DNA of 35,885 bases from assembly GCA_937951415.1 (NCBI GenBank), contig CALFBW010000048.1, forward strand, positions 1 to 35,885. Reading direction: 5' to 3'. Below are positions 1-8,300 of this stretch, one piece after another. This DNA comes from an uncultured Chitinophagales bacterium (lineage in GTDB: Bacteria > Bacteroidota > Bacteroidia > Chitinophagales > UBA2359). The translations under genes and the position numbers were made by a program. Within the stretch, counting starts at the first letter, position 1, and every line of letters starts with the position of its first letter. Under the pieces are notes generated by a model. The model saw only the letters and a program-made list of their open reading frames with translations. It was not told the DNA's origin and made no database searches.

Positions 1-513
1 GGGGAAAACTTAGCCGCAGAGGAAACGCAAAAGAACACCTTCGAGGTGGAGCGCGAATATTACAAGCTAGAAATCCAGGAAAGCAGAAAGGGCGTCATCA
101 ACTATAAAAAGGTGCCCATGAAAGCCAATGAATGGAAAAGCGGTGACGACATTTTAGTTAAAGTAAAAGTCTCTGCGGAAAGCGATCAAGATTATGTTTT
201 GGTGGAAGATCCAATTCCTGCGGGCTGCGAATTTATTCGTGATACGGACAGCTACATCATCGAAGGGGAAAACAATTTCCAAGGACGAAAGCAACGCGGT
301 TACTGGAGTTATTGGTATTCTCATCAAGAATACCGCGACAATCGTTTTGCCATGACGGTAACGAAAATGCGCAAAGGAGATTACGAATATTCCTATTTAT
401 TAAAGGCACAAATTCCTGGCGACTACAAAGTATCTCCTGCCGTAGCTCAACTCATGTATTATCCCGAATACAGAGGTTACAGCGAATTTGAATCTGTTAA
501 AATTCAGGAATAA
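1..513 (+). CDS. Alpha-2-macroglobulin family protein, C-terminal fragment (5' end outside window)
   Basis: The frame is open from base 1 and ends with TAA at 511-513, so about 170 C-terminal residues of a much larger protein are present. The text includes the VEDPIPAGCEFI stretch, followed by a beta-rich segment with many Tyr and Trp and a short end (SEFESVKIQE). This is the pattern of the last macroglobulin-like domain of bacterial alpha-2-macroglobulins, where 'DPIPAG' is common. Family members are large periplasmic, often lipid-anchored proteins that trap proteases, frequently with a thioester. The thioester region is not in the window, so its presence cannot be judged. A GTG at 46 is an internal codon and not the start, because the reading frame continues upstream. 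A strong terminator follows 58 bases after the stop. Confidence 0.85.
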   Translation, partial: GENLAAEETQKNTFEVEREYYKLEIQESRKGVINYKKVPMKANEWKSGDDILVKVKVSAESDQDYVLVEDPIPAGCEFIRDTDSYIIEGENNFQGRKQRGYWSYWYSHQEYRDNRFAMTVTKMRKGDYEYSYLLKAQIPGDYKVSPAVAQLMYYPEYRGYSEFESVKIQE

Positions 514-570
514 ATAATAAATTCAAAATTCGTCAGTTTTTATTACTGATAGATGAATGGTCTGATGAGG

Positions 571-608
571 AAAGCCCGCAGTATCGTAGGATATTGCGGG
601 CTTTTTTA
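571..608 (+). terminator. Rho-independent terminator after the alpha-2-macroglobulin gene
   Basis: A 15-bp stem (571-585 with 590-604, one G-U pair) closes a GTAG loop. The right arm runs straight into a T tract (603-607). It lies between the convergent genes ending at 513 (+) and 626 (-). The A tract on the other side is short, so it should work mainly for the plus strand. Confidence 0.85.
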
Positions 609-625
609 TTTATTGACAATAAAAA

Positions 626-2377
626 TTATTCTTCAACTAAGCTCGTTGCTGATCGATAGTCATCGAAAATGATCACCCAATCGCCACTAGGGGTAAAGTA
701 CAATTTATTAATCTCTACTTTTCTGGCAGCTAATTGCTTTACAACCGAAACCAATTTATTGCTGAGCTTTTTAGGGAGACTTGCAGCCATTCTATTCTTT
801 CCGAAAATCAATGCCCATCCACCTGTGCTTGTAAACGAAATACTATTTATTCCCTGTTTGTATACCTTTTGAATCGTTGGCTTTAGTTTCGACAAAGTGC
901 GATCGTTGACATTACAAGTAAAGCCATTACTATTTCTCCCATAAATAGCGATCCAACCTTTGTTCGTGTGGTGCGTAAAAACAACATCCTGTAAAGGCTG
1001 CCCTTGCTTTTCGGTTAAATTATTAGAGGCTGCTAATAACTGATTACTACTCTCTTCGGTCATCGAAGTAGAAATTCCAAAACCGTTGTGATAGGTGATA
1101 AAATATTCCCCATCAGGCGCCAATGCTATATCGGTAATTTCGTGTTTCTTGCCTTTTAAAATCTGAACAGCGTTCAATAAATCAGCAGGCATTTTCTTAT
1201 GATAAACATCATTCTTTCCAAAGAGAATCATCCAGCCTCCTTCATCACTAAAAACCAGGCTTTTGATTTTTCTCCGTCGTTTAGCTAGCTCCTTCAGAGC
1301 TTCCAACAAATCTCGATCTGTTTGGGTTCTTGGAGCCCTGTAAATGTTGTACTTTTTCGTTTTGGTATTTTCCGAGTTCCCGTAAGGATAAGGTTTATTC
1401 CTGCCTATGTAATTCAATGGTTCCAGCTTAACTTCGCCCGATTTATATTTTGCTGGAACCCCTAAATTGTTTCTTCCAGGACCGGCGGTTTCAGCCACGA
1501 CCCAAGATTTTCCTTTTCCTTTCACAACAGCCATTCCTTTTTCCGGCGGGGTATTGATAGCTGTTAATAAATGACCAGGAACCGTGAGGAAAGCTATTTT
1601 ATTAGCAGGAATTAAATAGGTCAATATTCCCGCAAACAAAAAGGACTTGGAATCACAATCGCCAAATTTCAAATATAAAATTTGGGGTGGAGTGACCAAT
1701 CCTCCGTATAAATAATCAGGATCGTTTTGATACGGGATGGCGTATGGAATGTCCTGAATAAATTTCATCGCCATTTCAATGCGCTCACGTTCAGTATCCG
1801 TTCCATAGTTTTCGAGTACAGCTACTATTTGTTGGGCAATTTGCTCACAAAACACTTCGGTGTAATAAGAAACAATCGCTGAAGGATTAGGACGCAGGGC
1901 TTTCTTTTGGATGACAAACATTCCTTCCGCTAAAGCCTGTTCTCGCATTTTGTTCCAAACAGGAATCTCCGACTTTCGCATTCGATAACTGCCTGTAAAG
2001 GCGCGCGGAAAACCAAAACGATGATTCATGTCCTTCATCTGTTTTAGCTTGTAGGACATCGTAAAATGCTGTTTGCGGTTTTTGTGATCCTTAAAGGAAT
2101 AGCTCAAACGATAAATTCCTTGGTCCACTGAGCTTTCTAGTTTAGCATGTGGATTGAATTTATACTCCTTATGCTCTACCGCATCCATTGGTCGGCTGCT
2201 TTTCTTTCTCGTTGGCAGCTTCGGCATGGAAGTGCCCTTTTTTGAAGCCGTCGATCTTCCAGTAGAAGAACGCCCCGTTCTACCCGTCGTTCGAGCTTTG
2301 GGAGTGGTTTTGGTTATTTCCTTAATTAAGGCTTTGCCTGCCTCTTTGAAAATATTGAAAAGCAATCCTTTACTCAT
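626..2377 (-). CDS. Transglutaminase-like protein with C-terminal tandem beta/helix repeats
   Basis: 583 residues from an ATG at 2377. The N-terminal 65 residues are strongly basic and rich in Ser/Thr/Arg/Lys, with no signal peptide, so a cytoplasmic protein is likely. Residues 170-300 look like a transglutaminase/papain-fold core: Cys241 in FGDCDSKS, His269 in VPGHLLTAI and an acidic residue, Glu296, in WVVAETAGPG would form the Cys-His-Asp/Glu triad. Residues 371-583 hold four and a half tandem repeats of 43-48 residues, each starting with a strand (I-x-x-I-x-F) followed by GGWxIxFGKN and a helix. Transglutaminase-like folds include proteases, amidases and cross-linking enzymes, so the reaction is not predictable. 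It is the distal minus-strand gene of this block, 60 bases downstream of the DUF6702 gene. The core assignment rests on motif order and was not searched. Confidence 0.6.
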   Translation of the reverse strand: MSKGLLFNIFKEAGKALIKEITKTTPKARTTGRTGRSSTGRSTASKKGTSMPKLPTRKKSSRPMDAVEHKEYKFNPHAKLESSVDQGIYRLSYSFKDHKNRKQHFTMSYKLKQMKDMNHRFGFPRAFTGSYRMRKSEIPVWNKMREQALAEGMFVIQKKALRPNPSAIVSYYTEVFCEQIAQQIVAVLENYGTDTERERIEMAMKFIQDIPYAIPYQNDPDYLYGGLVTPPQILYLKFGDCDSKSFLFAGILTYLIPANKIAFLTVPGHLLTAINTPPEKGMAVVKGKGKSWVVAETAGPGRNNLGVPAKYKSGEVKLEPLNYIGRNKPYPYGNSENTKTKKYNIYRAPRTQTDRDLLEALKELAKRRRKIKSLVFSDEGGWMILFGKNDVYHKKMPADLLNAVQILKGKKHEITDIALAPDGEYFITYHNGFGISTSMTEESSNQLLAASNNLTEKQGQPLQDVVFTHHTNKGWIAIYGRNSNGFTCNVNDRTLSKLKPTIQKVYKQGINSISFTSTGGWALIFGKNRMAASLPKKLSNKLVSVVKQLAARKVEINKLYFTPSGDWVIIFDDYRSATSLVEE

Positions 2378-2437
2378 GTTGCGTGTGGGTTAATTTGAAA
2401 AAGCGCAATGTTTCTATCTCTCCTCGGTTCTCCTCAC

Positions 2438-2938
2438 TTAGTTCCAAGTGATAACTCCTGAATTTTGATCTCGATGCAAAATCAAGGATTTCCGTTCACC
2501 TTCTCTTCGGGCTTTGATGATGTTCTGTTGATCTTCAAATACATCAGTTAATAAAAAGGATTGAATACTCACTTCAGGGCAAATGGGGATAACAGAACTT
2601 TCGAAGTACATCCAAGTGGCATCTAACTCCACTTCTTTACCAATAAAAACCAAATCAATCTCCGTTTCTGCACAAGTCAAGAGTAAACGCTTTTGCACGT
2701 ACTTTGTCAAATAAGTATCGGCTTGTTCATGCTCCATTTCTTCACCCAGCAAGAGCTTTTCAGTACCTTCTGTCATAAGTGCCTGTTCAAGATCGTCTGT
2801 GAAAATTTTCACCGTAAACTCAAACCGTCCATTTTCCGCATTCTGCTCTACCTCAGTAATGCTCACATGAAAATCATGCGGCGAGAAGGAACTGCAAATG
2901 CATCCCAGCAGGATAAGGGGTAAAAACAGATATTTCAT
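2438..2938 (-). CDS. DUF6702 family exported protein
   Basis: 166 residues starting at ATG 2938. The first 20 residues form a hydrophobic export signal. Cys13 in the LLGC context could be a lipobox, but the -2 residue is unusual, so lipid attachment is uncertain. The mature start HDFHVSITEVEQN and the following FTVKIFTDDLEQAL match the pattern I know from DUF6702 proteins, short Bacteroidetes envelope proteins often found near M1 peptidases. No M1 peptidase is present here. Function is unknown. It lies 45 bases downstream of the S4-protein gene on the same strand and may share its transcript. Confidence 0.7.
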   Translation of the reverse strand: MKYLFLPLILLGCICSSFSPHDFHVSITEVEQNAENGRFEFTVKIFTDDLEQALMTEGTEKLLLGEEMEHEQADTYLTKYVQKRLLLTCAETEIDLVFIGKEVELDATWMYFESSVIPICPEVSIQSFLLTDVFEDQQNIIKARREGERKSLILHRDQNSGVITWN

Positions 2939-2983
2939 TGCTATTTATTACTTGCAAAAAGTTCGCCCATTTATGGCTTTTGA

Positions 2984-3385
2984 TCAATCATCCCAATCTT
3001 CACGCATCTTATCAATGTCGCGGCGATCTCGTTTCGTTGGTCTACCCGTACCTCTGTCGCGATGACCGCTGTTTAAAAAGACAGCGTCTTTCTTCGAAAA
3101 GACCGGTTGAGGCGGTGGCGGCGGAGAATGATCTTTAAAGCATTCGGCCGCCAAAGTAGCTGAAACACGTTTCGCTATGATCTGTTCCACTTCGTAGATA
3201 ATGGTCAAAACACCTTTGCGTACCGTGATCTTATCACCAACACTCACAGAACGAGAAGCCTTTACAGATTTACCATCGATTTTCACTTTTCCAGAGGAGC
3301 AAGCAGTCGTAGCCATTGTTCTTGTCTTAAATACACGAACTGCCCACAACCACTTATCTATGCGAATTTTTTGTAGCTCTCCCAC
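2984..3385 (-). CDS. S4-domain RNA-binding protein, Hsp15 (HslR)-like
   Basis: 133 residues. The N-terminal text IRIDKWLWAVRVFKTRTMA, followed by GKVKIDGKSVKASRSVSVGD, is a complete S4 RNA-binding domain (about residues 7-70), as in Escherichia coli Hsp15. Hsp15 binds free 50S subunits that carry a nascent chain after heat stress. The tail has a poly-Pro stretch and then RGTGRPTKRDRRDIDKM, a basic end common in the Bacteroidetes versions. The start codon is GTG at 3385; no in-frame ATG lies close upstream. It is separated from glyS by a terminator-like hairpin, so it probably has its own promoter. Confidence 0.85.
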   Translation of the reverse strand: MGELQKIRIDKWLWAVRVFKTRTMATTACSSGKVKIDGKSVKASRSVSVGDKITVRKGVLTIIYEVEQIIAKRVSATLAAECFKDHSPPPPPQPVFSKKDAVFLNSGHRDRGTGRPTKRDRRDIDKMREDWDD

Positions 3386-3430
3386 CCTTGTTTCTTATTT
3401 ATTTACTTAATAAATGCTTTTTCTACAAAA

Positions 3431-3469
3431 ACAAAAGCTGATAATCCTAAAATACCAGACTATCAGCTT
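3431..3469 (-). terminator. Terminator-like hairpin downstream of glyS
   Basis: On the minus strand a 9-bp stem (3461-3469 with 3435-3443) closes a 17-base loop and is followed by a T-rich run, TTGTTTTTG. It sits 39 bases past the glyS stop codon. It should separate glyS from the S4-protein gene. Confidence 0.7.
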
Positions 3470-3507
3470 CTGCAGTAGTTACATCGAATGTTTACGATAA
3501 GTGCTTT

Positions 3508-5058
3508 TTATGCTAAAAGGTTCCTTAAATCGAGTTTTTTCGCAATTCTTGGCTCTAATTCGGCGATTGGAACACGAATTTGCTCCATAGAATCTCGATC
3601 TCTCAGAGTAACCGTATCATCTTCGATAGTATCAAAATCGATGGTTACACAGAAAGGAGTTCCAATGGCATCTTGTCTACGGTAGCGCTTGCCGATGGCA
3701 TCCTTTTCGTCGTATTGACAATTAAAGGCAAACTTCAAATCATCAAAGATGGCTCGGGCCTTTGTGGTCAGCACTTCCTTGTTTTTCAGCAAAGGCAAAA
3801 TTGCCACTTTCACTGGAGAAAGCGCTGGGTGCATTTTCATCACCGTTCTTGTTGCTGTTCCTCCTTTTGCGTCTGGCACTTCTTCTTCCATCAAGCTGTT
3901 GGCAATAACTGCTAAGCACATGCGATCTACACCAATTGAAGTTTCTACCACATAAGGAACATAACTTTCGTTGATTTCTGGATCAAAGTACTGCAACTTC
4001 TTGCCCGATAGCTCCTGGTGACTCTTCAAATCGAAATCGGTTCTAGAGTGAATTCCTTCTAATTCTTTAAACCCAAACGGAAATTTGAACTCTATATCAG
4101 CAGCTGCATTGGCATAATGCGCTAAGTTGTCGTGATCGTGGAAGCGCACACTGGTTTCTGGGAACAAGGCTTGGTGCCATTTCATACGGGCTGCTTTCCA
4201 GTGTTCGTACCAATCCATTTCGGTGCCGGGGCGCACAAAGAACTGCATCTCCATTTGCTCAAATTCACGCATACGGAAAATAAACTGACGTGCTACAATC
4301 TCGTTTCTGAAGGCTTTACCAATCTGAGCGATTCCAAATGGAATCTTCTGACGGGTAGTATTTTGAACATTTAGAAAGTTCACGAAGATTCCTTGGGCCG
4401 TTTCTGGGCGAAGGTAAATCGTATCAGCCCCTTCGGCTACTGCTCCCATTTTGGTGGAGAACATCAAATTGAATTGACGAACGTCAGTCCATTCTTTTGA
4501 ACCACTCACAGGACAGGCTATTTCCAACTCTTCGATGATGGTTTTCAAACCCTCCATGTCATTGTCGGCCATCGACTGCGTGAATCGCTGCATGATCGCT
4601 GAACGCTTTTCCATGTAACCCACCACTCGTGGATTGGTCATCATGAACTGTTCGCGATCAAAGGCATCACCAAAGCGCTTGGCTGCTTTATCGATTTCTT
4701 TATCGATCTTCTTATCAATCTTATTGGCCAAGTAATCTTCAATCAACACATCCGCACGGTAGCGCTTCTTAGAATCCTTATTGTCGATCATAGGATCGTT
4801 GAAAGCATCAACGTGACCAGAGGCTTTCCAAATCAATGGATGCATGAAAATCGCAGAATCAATACCCACAATATTCTCATGCATCTTTACCATGGCTTGC
4901 CACCACAAAGACTTGACGTTGTTCTTCAATTCCGATCCGTAGGGACCATAATCGTAGACAGCACTTAAGCCATCGTACACTTCACTTGATTGAAAAATAT
5001 ATCCGTACTCCTTACAATGGGAGATGATCTTTTTAAAATCTGCCTCTTGAATTTTCAT
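3508..5058 (-). CDS. glyS: Glycyl-tRNA synthetase, single-chain eukaryote/archaeal-type
   Basis: 516 residues, the usual length for the homodimeric class II GlyRS of Bacteroidetes. It charges tRNA-Gly with glycine in the cytoplasm. The N-terminal FQSSEVYDGLSAVYDYGPYG is the family's motif 1 region. Motif 2 is seen as FRNEIVARQFIFRMREFEQM, motif 3 as SIGVDRMCLAV, and the C-terminal anticodon-binding domain begins near MHPALSPVKVAILPL. I chose the ATG at 5058 because it fits family starts (MKIQEADFKKIISHC). A TTG three codons upstream (5067) also keeps the frame open. A perfect -7 box ends 6 bases before this ATG, so a leaderless transcript is possible. Confidence 0.96.
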   Translation of the reverse strand: MKIQEADFKKIISHCKEYGYIFQSSEVYDGLSAVYDYGPYGSELKNNVKSLWWQAMVKMHENIVGIDSAIFMHPLIWKASGHVDAFNDPMIDNKDSKKRYRADVLIEDYLANKIDKKIDKEIDKAAKRFGDAFDREQFMMTNPRVVGYMEKRSAIMQRFTQSMADNDMEGLKTIIEELEIACPVSGSKEWTDVRQFNLMFSTKMGAVAEGADTIYLRPETAQGIFVNFLNVQNTTRQKIPFGIAQIGKAFRNEIVARQFIFRMREFEQMEMQFFVRPGTEMDWYEHWKAARMKWHQALFPETSVRFHDHDNLAHYANAAADIEFKFPFGFKELEGIHSRTDFDLKSHQELSGKKLQYFDPEINESYVPYVVETSIGVDRMCLAVIANSLMEEEVPDAKGGTATRTVMKMHPALSPVKVAILPLLKNKEVLTTKARAIFDDLKFAFNCQYDEKDAIGKRYRRQDAIGTPFCVTIDFDTIEDDTVTLRDRDSMEQIRVPIAELEPRIAKKLDLRNLLA

Positions 5059-5064
5059 AGTGCC

Positions 5065-5072
5065 CAAAGATA
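5065..5072 (-). promoter_or_regulatory. Bacteroidetes -7 box (TATCTTTG) just before glyS ATG
   Basis: The minus strand reads TATCTTTG, an exact match to the TAnnTTTG consensus of Bacteroidetes housekeeping promoters. Only 6 bases separate it from the ATG at 5058, so the +1 would fall on or next to the start codon. I see no convincing -33 TTG element at the usual spacing. Confidence 0.4.
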
Positions 5073-5336
5073 AACCTTTCCCTTTTTTTATGACTCCTTT
5101 CTACTAGTATCGCATTGACGATCAATAGAAGGCGTTCGAAAGCGATCATCCTAGACTAAGGGAGGCAAAGTCTACAACTGTCCGATTTGAACTGGTTCCC
5201 GACGACATTGATATTTTCAAAACTACTTCCTTAGAAAGCCTCGCCAAAGTCCTGCTGTGTCTGCGTTTTCTGCCAGGTATTTCTGAAAACGGTTTCGTTC
5301 AATTTCAGACACTTATGTAAAGTGTATTCCTAAAGC
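5068..5336. other. Intergenic stretch with no recognised gene
   Basis: The gap between glyS and the large T9SS gene is 341 bases. Apart from the terminator at its right end I see no RNA gene or repeat. A 63-codon open stretch on the plus strand (5129-5320, TAA at 5318) has no early ATG and resembles nothing I recognise. It could be a chance ORF or a decayed gene. Confidence 0.5.
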
Positions 5337-5374
5337 AAAAAAATGGCAGACAAGCTCTAGCTTGTCTGCCATTT
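5337..5374 (-). terminator. Strong terminator for the 5400-9254 gene
   Basis: A perfect 16-bp inverted repeat (5341-5356 with 5359-5374) is nearly loopless on paper, so the tip must fray. On the minus strand the stem is followed by seven T residues. It lies 26 bases past the stop codon at 5400. Confidence 0.9.
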
Positions 5375-5399
5375 ATTACGCGCTCAAAACGTTGACGTA

Positions 5400-8300
5400 T
5401 TAGCGGGCTATATGAATCTTTTGCGTGTGTTGTCCTTGTTCCGTATTTATTTGCAAAAGATACAAACCAGCCACTTGGTTTATTAGAGAAATCTCTGCTT
5501 GCTTAGCATTAAGTAGAACGTCTTCCATTACAACTTTTCCTTGGAGGTCTAGCAATGTCCACTTCAAAGAACTGCTGACTTCAGCCAAATTGAGGTATAA
5601 TATATCTTTCGCTGGATTCGGAAAAACATTTATTGCCAAAGCTTCATTTTCTTGCAGACCTGTTTGAACTTCTGTTTCATCAGAAACCGGGTTAATGGGC
5701 ACTTCTTCATCCGCGAGGTTAAGGGCAAAAACATCTAGAATGGAAATACCAAAGGGTATCGCGGATTTACCAATAATATCATCGGCCATGACATAACTCA
5801 TAGTACCGATTTGCCCCGAACCACTCCAGTTCATTTTGTCAATTTTAGTAAGACCTACTTCCGTTCGTCCCAAATCCTCTATAGTAAACGATAGATGAGT
5901 TTGCTCAATTTCAGGAATTCCGAAAACTGATTGATCAAATTTCATTTGAACAGAACCTGGCACTACGTATTCAGGATTGTATTCTAAGCTAAATGCTAAA
6001 CCGTAAATTTCAGGAGCCGGAATTTCTTCAGAACCCAAGAATATTGGAACCTCGACTAACTGACCAGGATCAACTGTGCTGGGCATTTCTAAATAGAGCG
6101 GCGGGTCATTTTCGTCAAAACCGCCTTTTCCAATTTCATGCTCTGAATTGTAATTTAAAAGAATGACCTCTTTGTCAAGCAAATTTATTATACCGTTTCC
6201 ATCGCAGTCGCTGTGTTTTGCATTTATTCCATTCGGTAAAATTTGTTCCCAATTGGGAGCCACCTGACCGATCCACTCAGCAGTTGCATTTGGACGCAAT
6301 GGACCTACTTCGCCAAACTCCATTCCGAAATAAATAATGTCTTGATTGTTTGCTATTCCGTCGTAATTAATATCGCCCGGCCAGACTTCAAAACTACCGC
6401 AATCATAAACGTCAATGTAAATAATATCTATCCATGCTACACTCGGCAAAAAGGCATATTGCGTAACGGTGATAATATCTGTACCTACGTACTCCGTGCT
6501 AGGCGTATAATTAATTTGATAGCCTCCTCCTTCGAGCGGAATAGCTGTAGCAATTCCATGTAATGGCTCTTGACTAATTCCGAAAGGTGCATTTGGACCT
6601 GAAACTGCATCTGGATAAAAAATATCGAGGCTTGTTTTATTACAAACAAAATGAGACTGCTCACTTACACAGGCATTGAAATCGGGATTCGTAGGCTCCA
6701 AACAAATCCCACACAAATCAATTACAGCTGTTCCACCATTTACTCCAGCACAATCGAGACAATCTTCTGACTCTATGTATACTACTAAATAGCTACCATA
6801 TACTCCTGTGGGTTCTCCTGCAATTGGTGACCAATTCCCAAACACAATACTGTCTATTCCCATAAAAGTTTCATCGGGTTGGTAGTGAATCAAATTGCTT
6901 GCTATAAAAGGATCAAGTTCTTCCTCCACTACTCCATGTTGAGGATAATTAATGGGAAACCAAGCAAATTCAAAACCAGGCCAAGGCAATTCTATCTGGA
7001 CTTGCTCTTCGCATGTATTGTAATTTAAATATTGAACGCAATTTGAATAAACTAGTGCTGGATCGTCTAAAATTAGATTAAGCGTTTCGCATGAATTTTC
7101 TCCTGTACCGTTATCATACACACAATACAATTCCGCATTGCAATCATACACTTCAAAGGGATTACTAATATCTCCGCAAACATTTACTGTGTAGAAATAA
7201 TTTCCATTCACTAAATATTCGTAAACATTTCCAGTTTCCAAAAGTGTTGCATTAACAATGTCTTGGGGATTTGCAGGTGTCTCACAAGATTCTGGGCAAT
7301 CTGCTACATAGATTTGAACATCGACCGTTTCTTGGTAGGGTACATTCAGGTCAATATAATGATCAGCAATTCCCTGAAAGTAGTATTCACCTTCCATCAA
7401 TGGGTTTGCAGATATTACGTAAGGATCACCCTGTATTGTTGCTACTTCAAACTGTCCATTTCCATCATCTAAAAGATCCAAAAAATTTGGCGCAATAATA
7501 TCAAAAGGAATTTCCAATGATTCATTTAAACAGAAAGTCAATGAATTTCCAATATTACAAGTTTGATAGATCGTCCAACCATCTAGAGTGAGGAGAAAAT
7601 TTATATCGGCACAAACATCTAATCCTAAACTATTTTCTTGAGAATAGGCACAAACATCAAAACCTTGACAATTAACCAAACGCCATTGATCAATATTCCA
7701 AACACCACATTCTTGTATCAAATAATAGTATTCTCCAAAGAATAAATACTCTACCACATTTACGGCAAAATTATTACTAACAGAGTTTAGTAAGAATTCA
7801 ATATCGTTTCCTATTGGGTTTGAACAATCCGTCAAACATCCTTGATGAACTAATTCGAAAGAAGTTCCATTAGAGGGAAATCCTACATCGGAGCAATCAA
7901 GTACGTCTGGATCATTGGAAAAATTACAAACGATATTTCCTTCGCAATCATAAAGTTCCCGAGAAAAAGCTGCTTCGGGACAAGACCACACTTCGTAGAA
8001 ATATTCACCGTCGATCAACCATTCTTTTATCATTTTGTCATCACCCACTTGCGCAATTAATGCTAGAAGATCGCCTGGGCTTTCACAGACTGTGGAACAG
8101 TCTTCAACGATGATGTAAGCATCGATATAAATAGAATAATACAGTCCATTAATAGTATTCATTGGAGATTCACCAAAAAAGTAGTCATTACCTTCAAAGA
8201 AAGGATCAGCGGTATAAATAATACTCCCCCAGTTTTCCCCTTCCACTGTGCCGTGTTCTGGCTCTTGAAAAATAAATATTTCACCAAACGGCGGAAACAT

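Noticed and set aside
5129-5320. 63-codon open stretch on the plus strand downstream of glyS
   Set aside because: It lacks an early start codon and resembles no family I know. A decayed gene is possible, but the evidence is too weak to call one.
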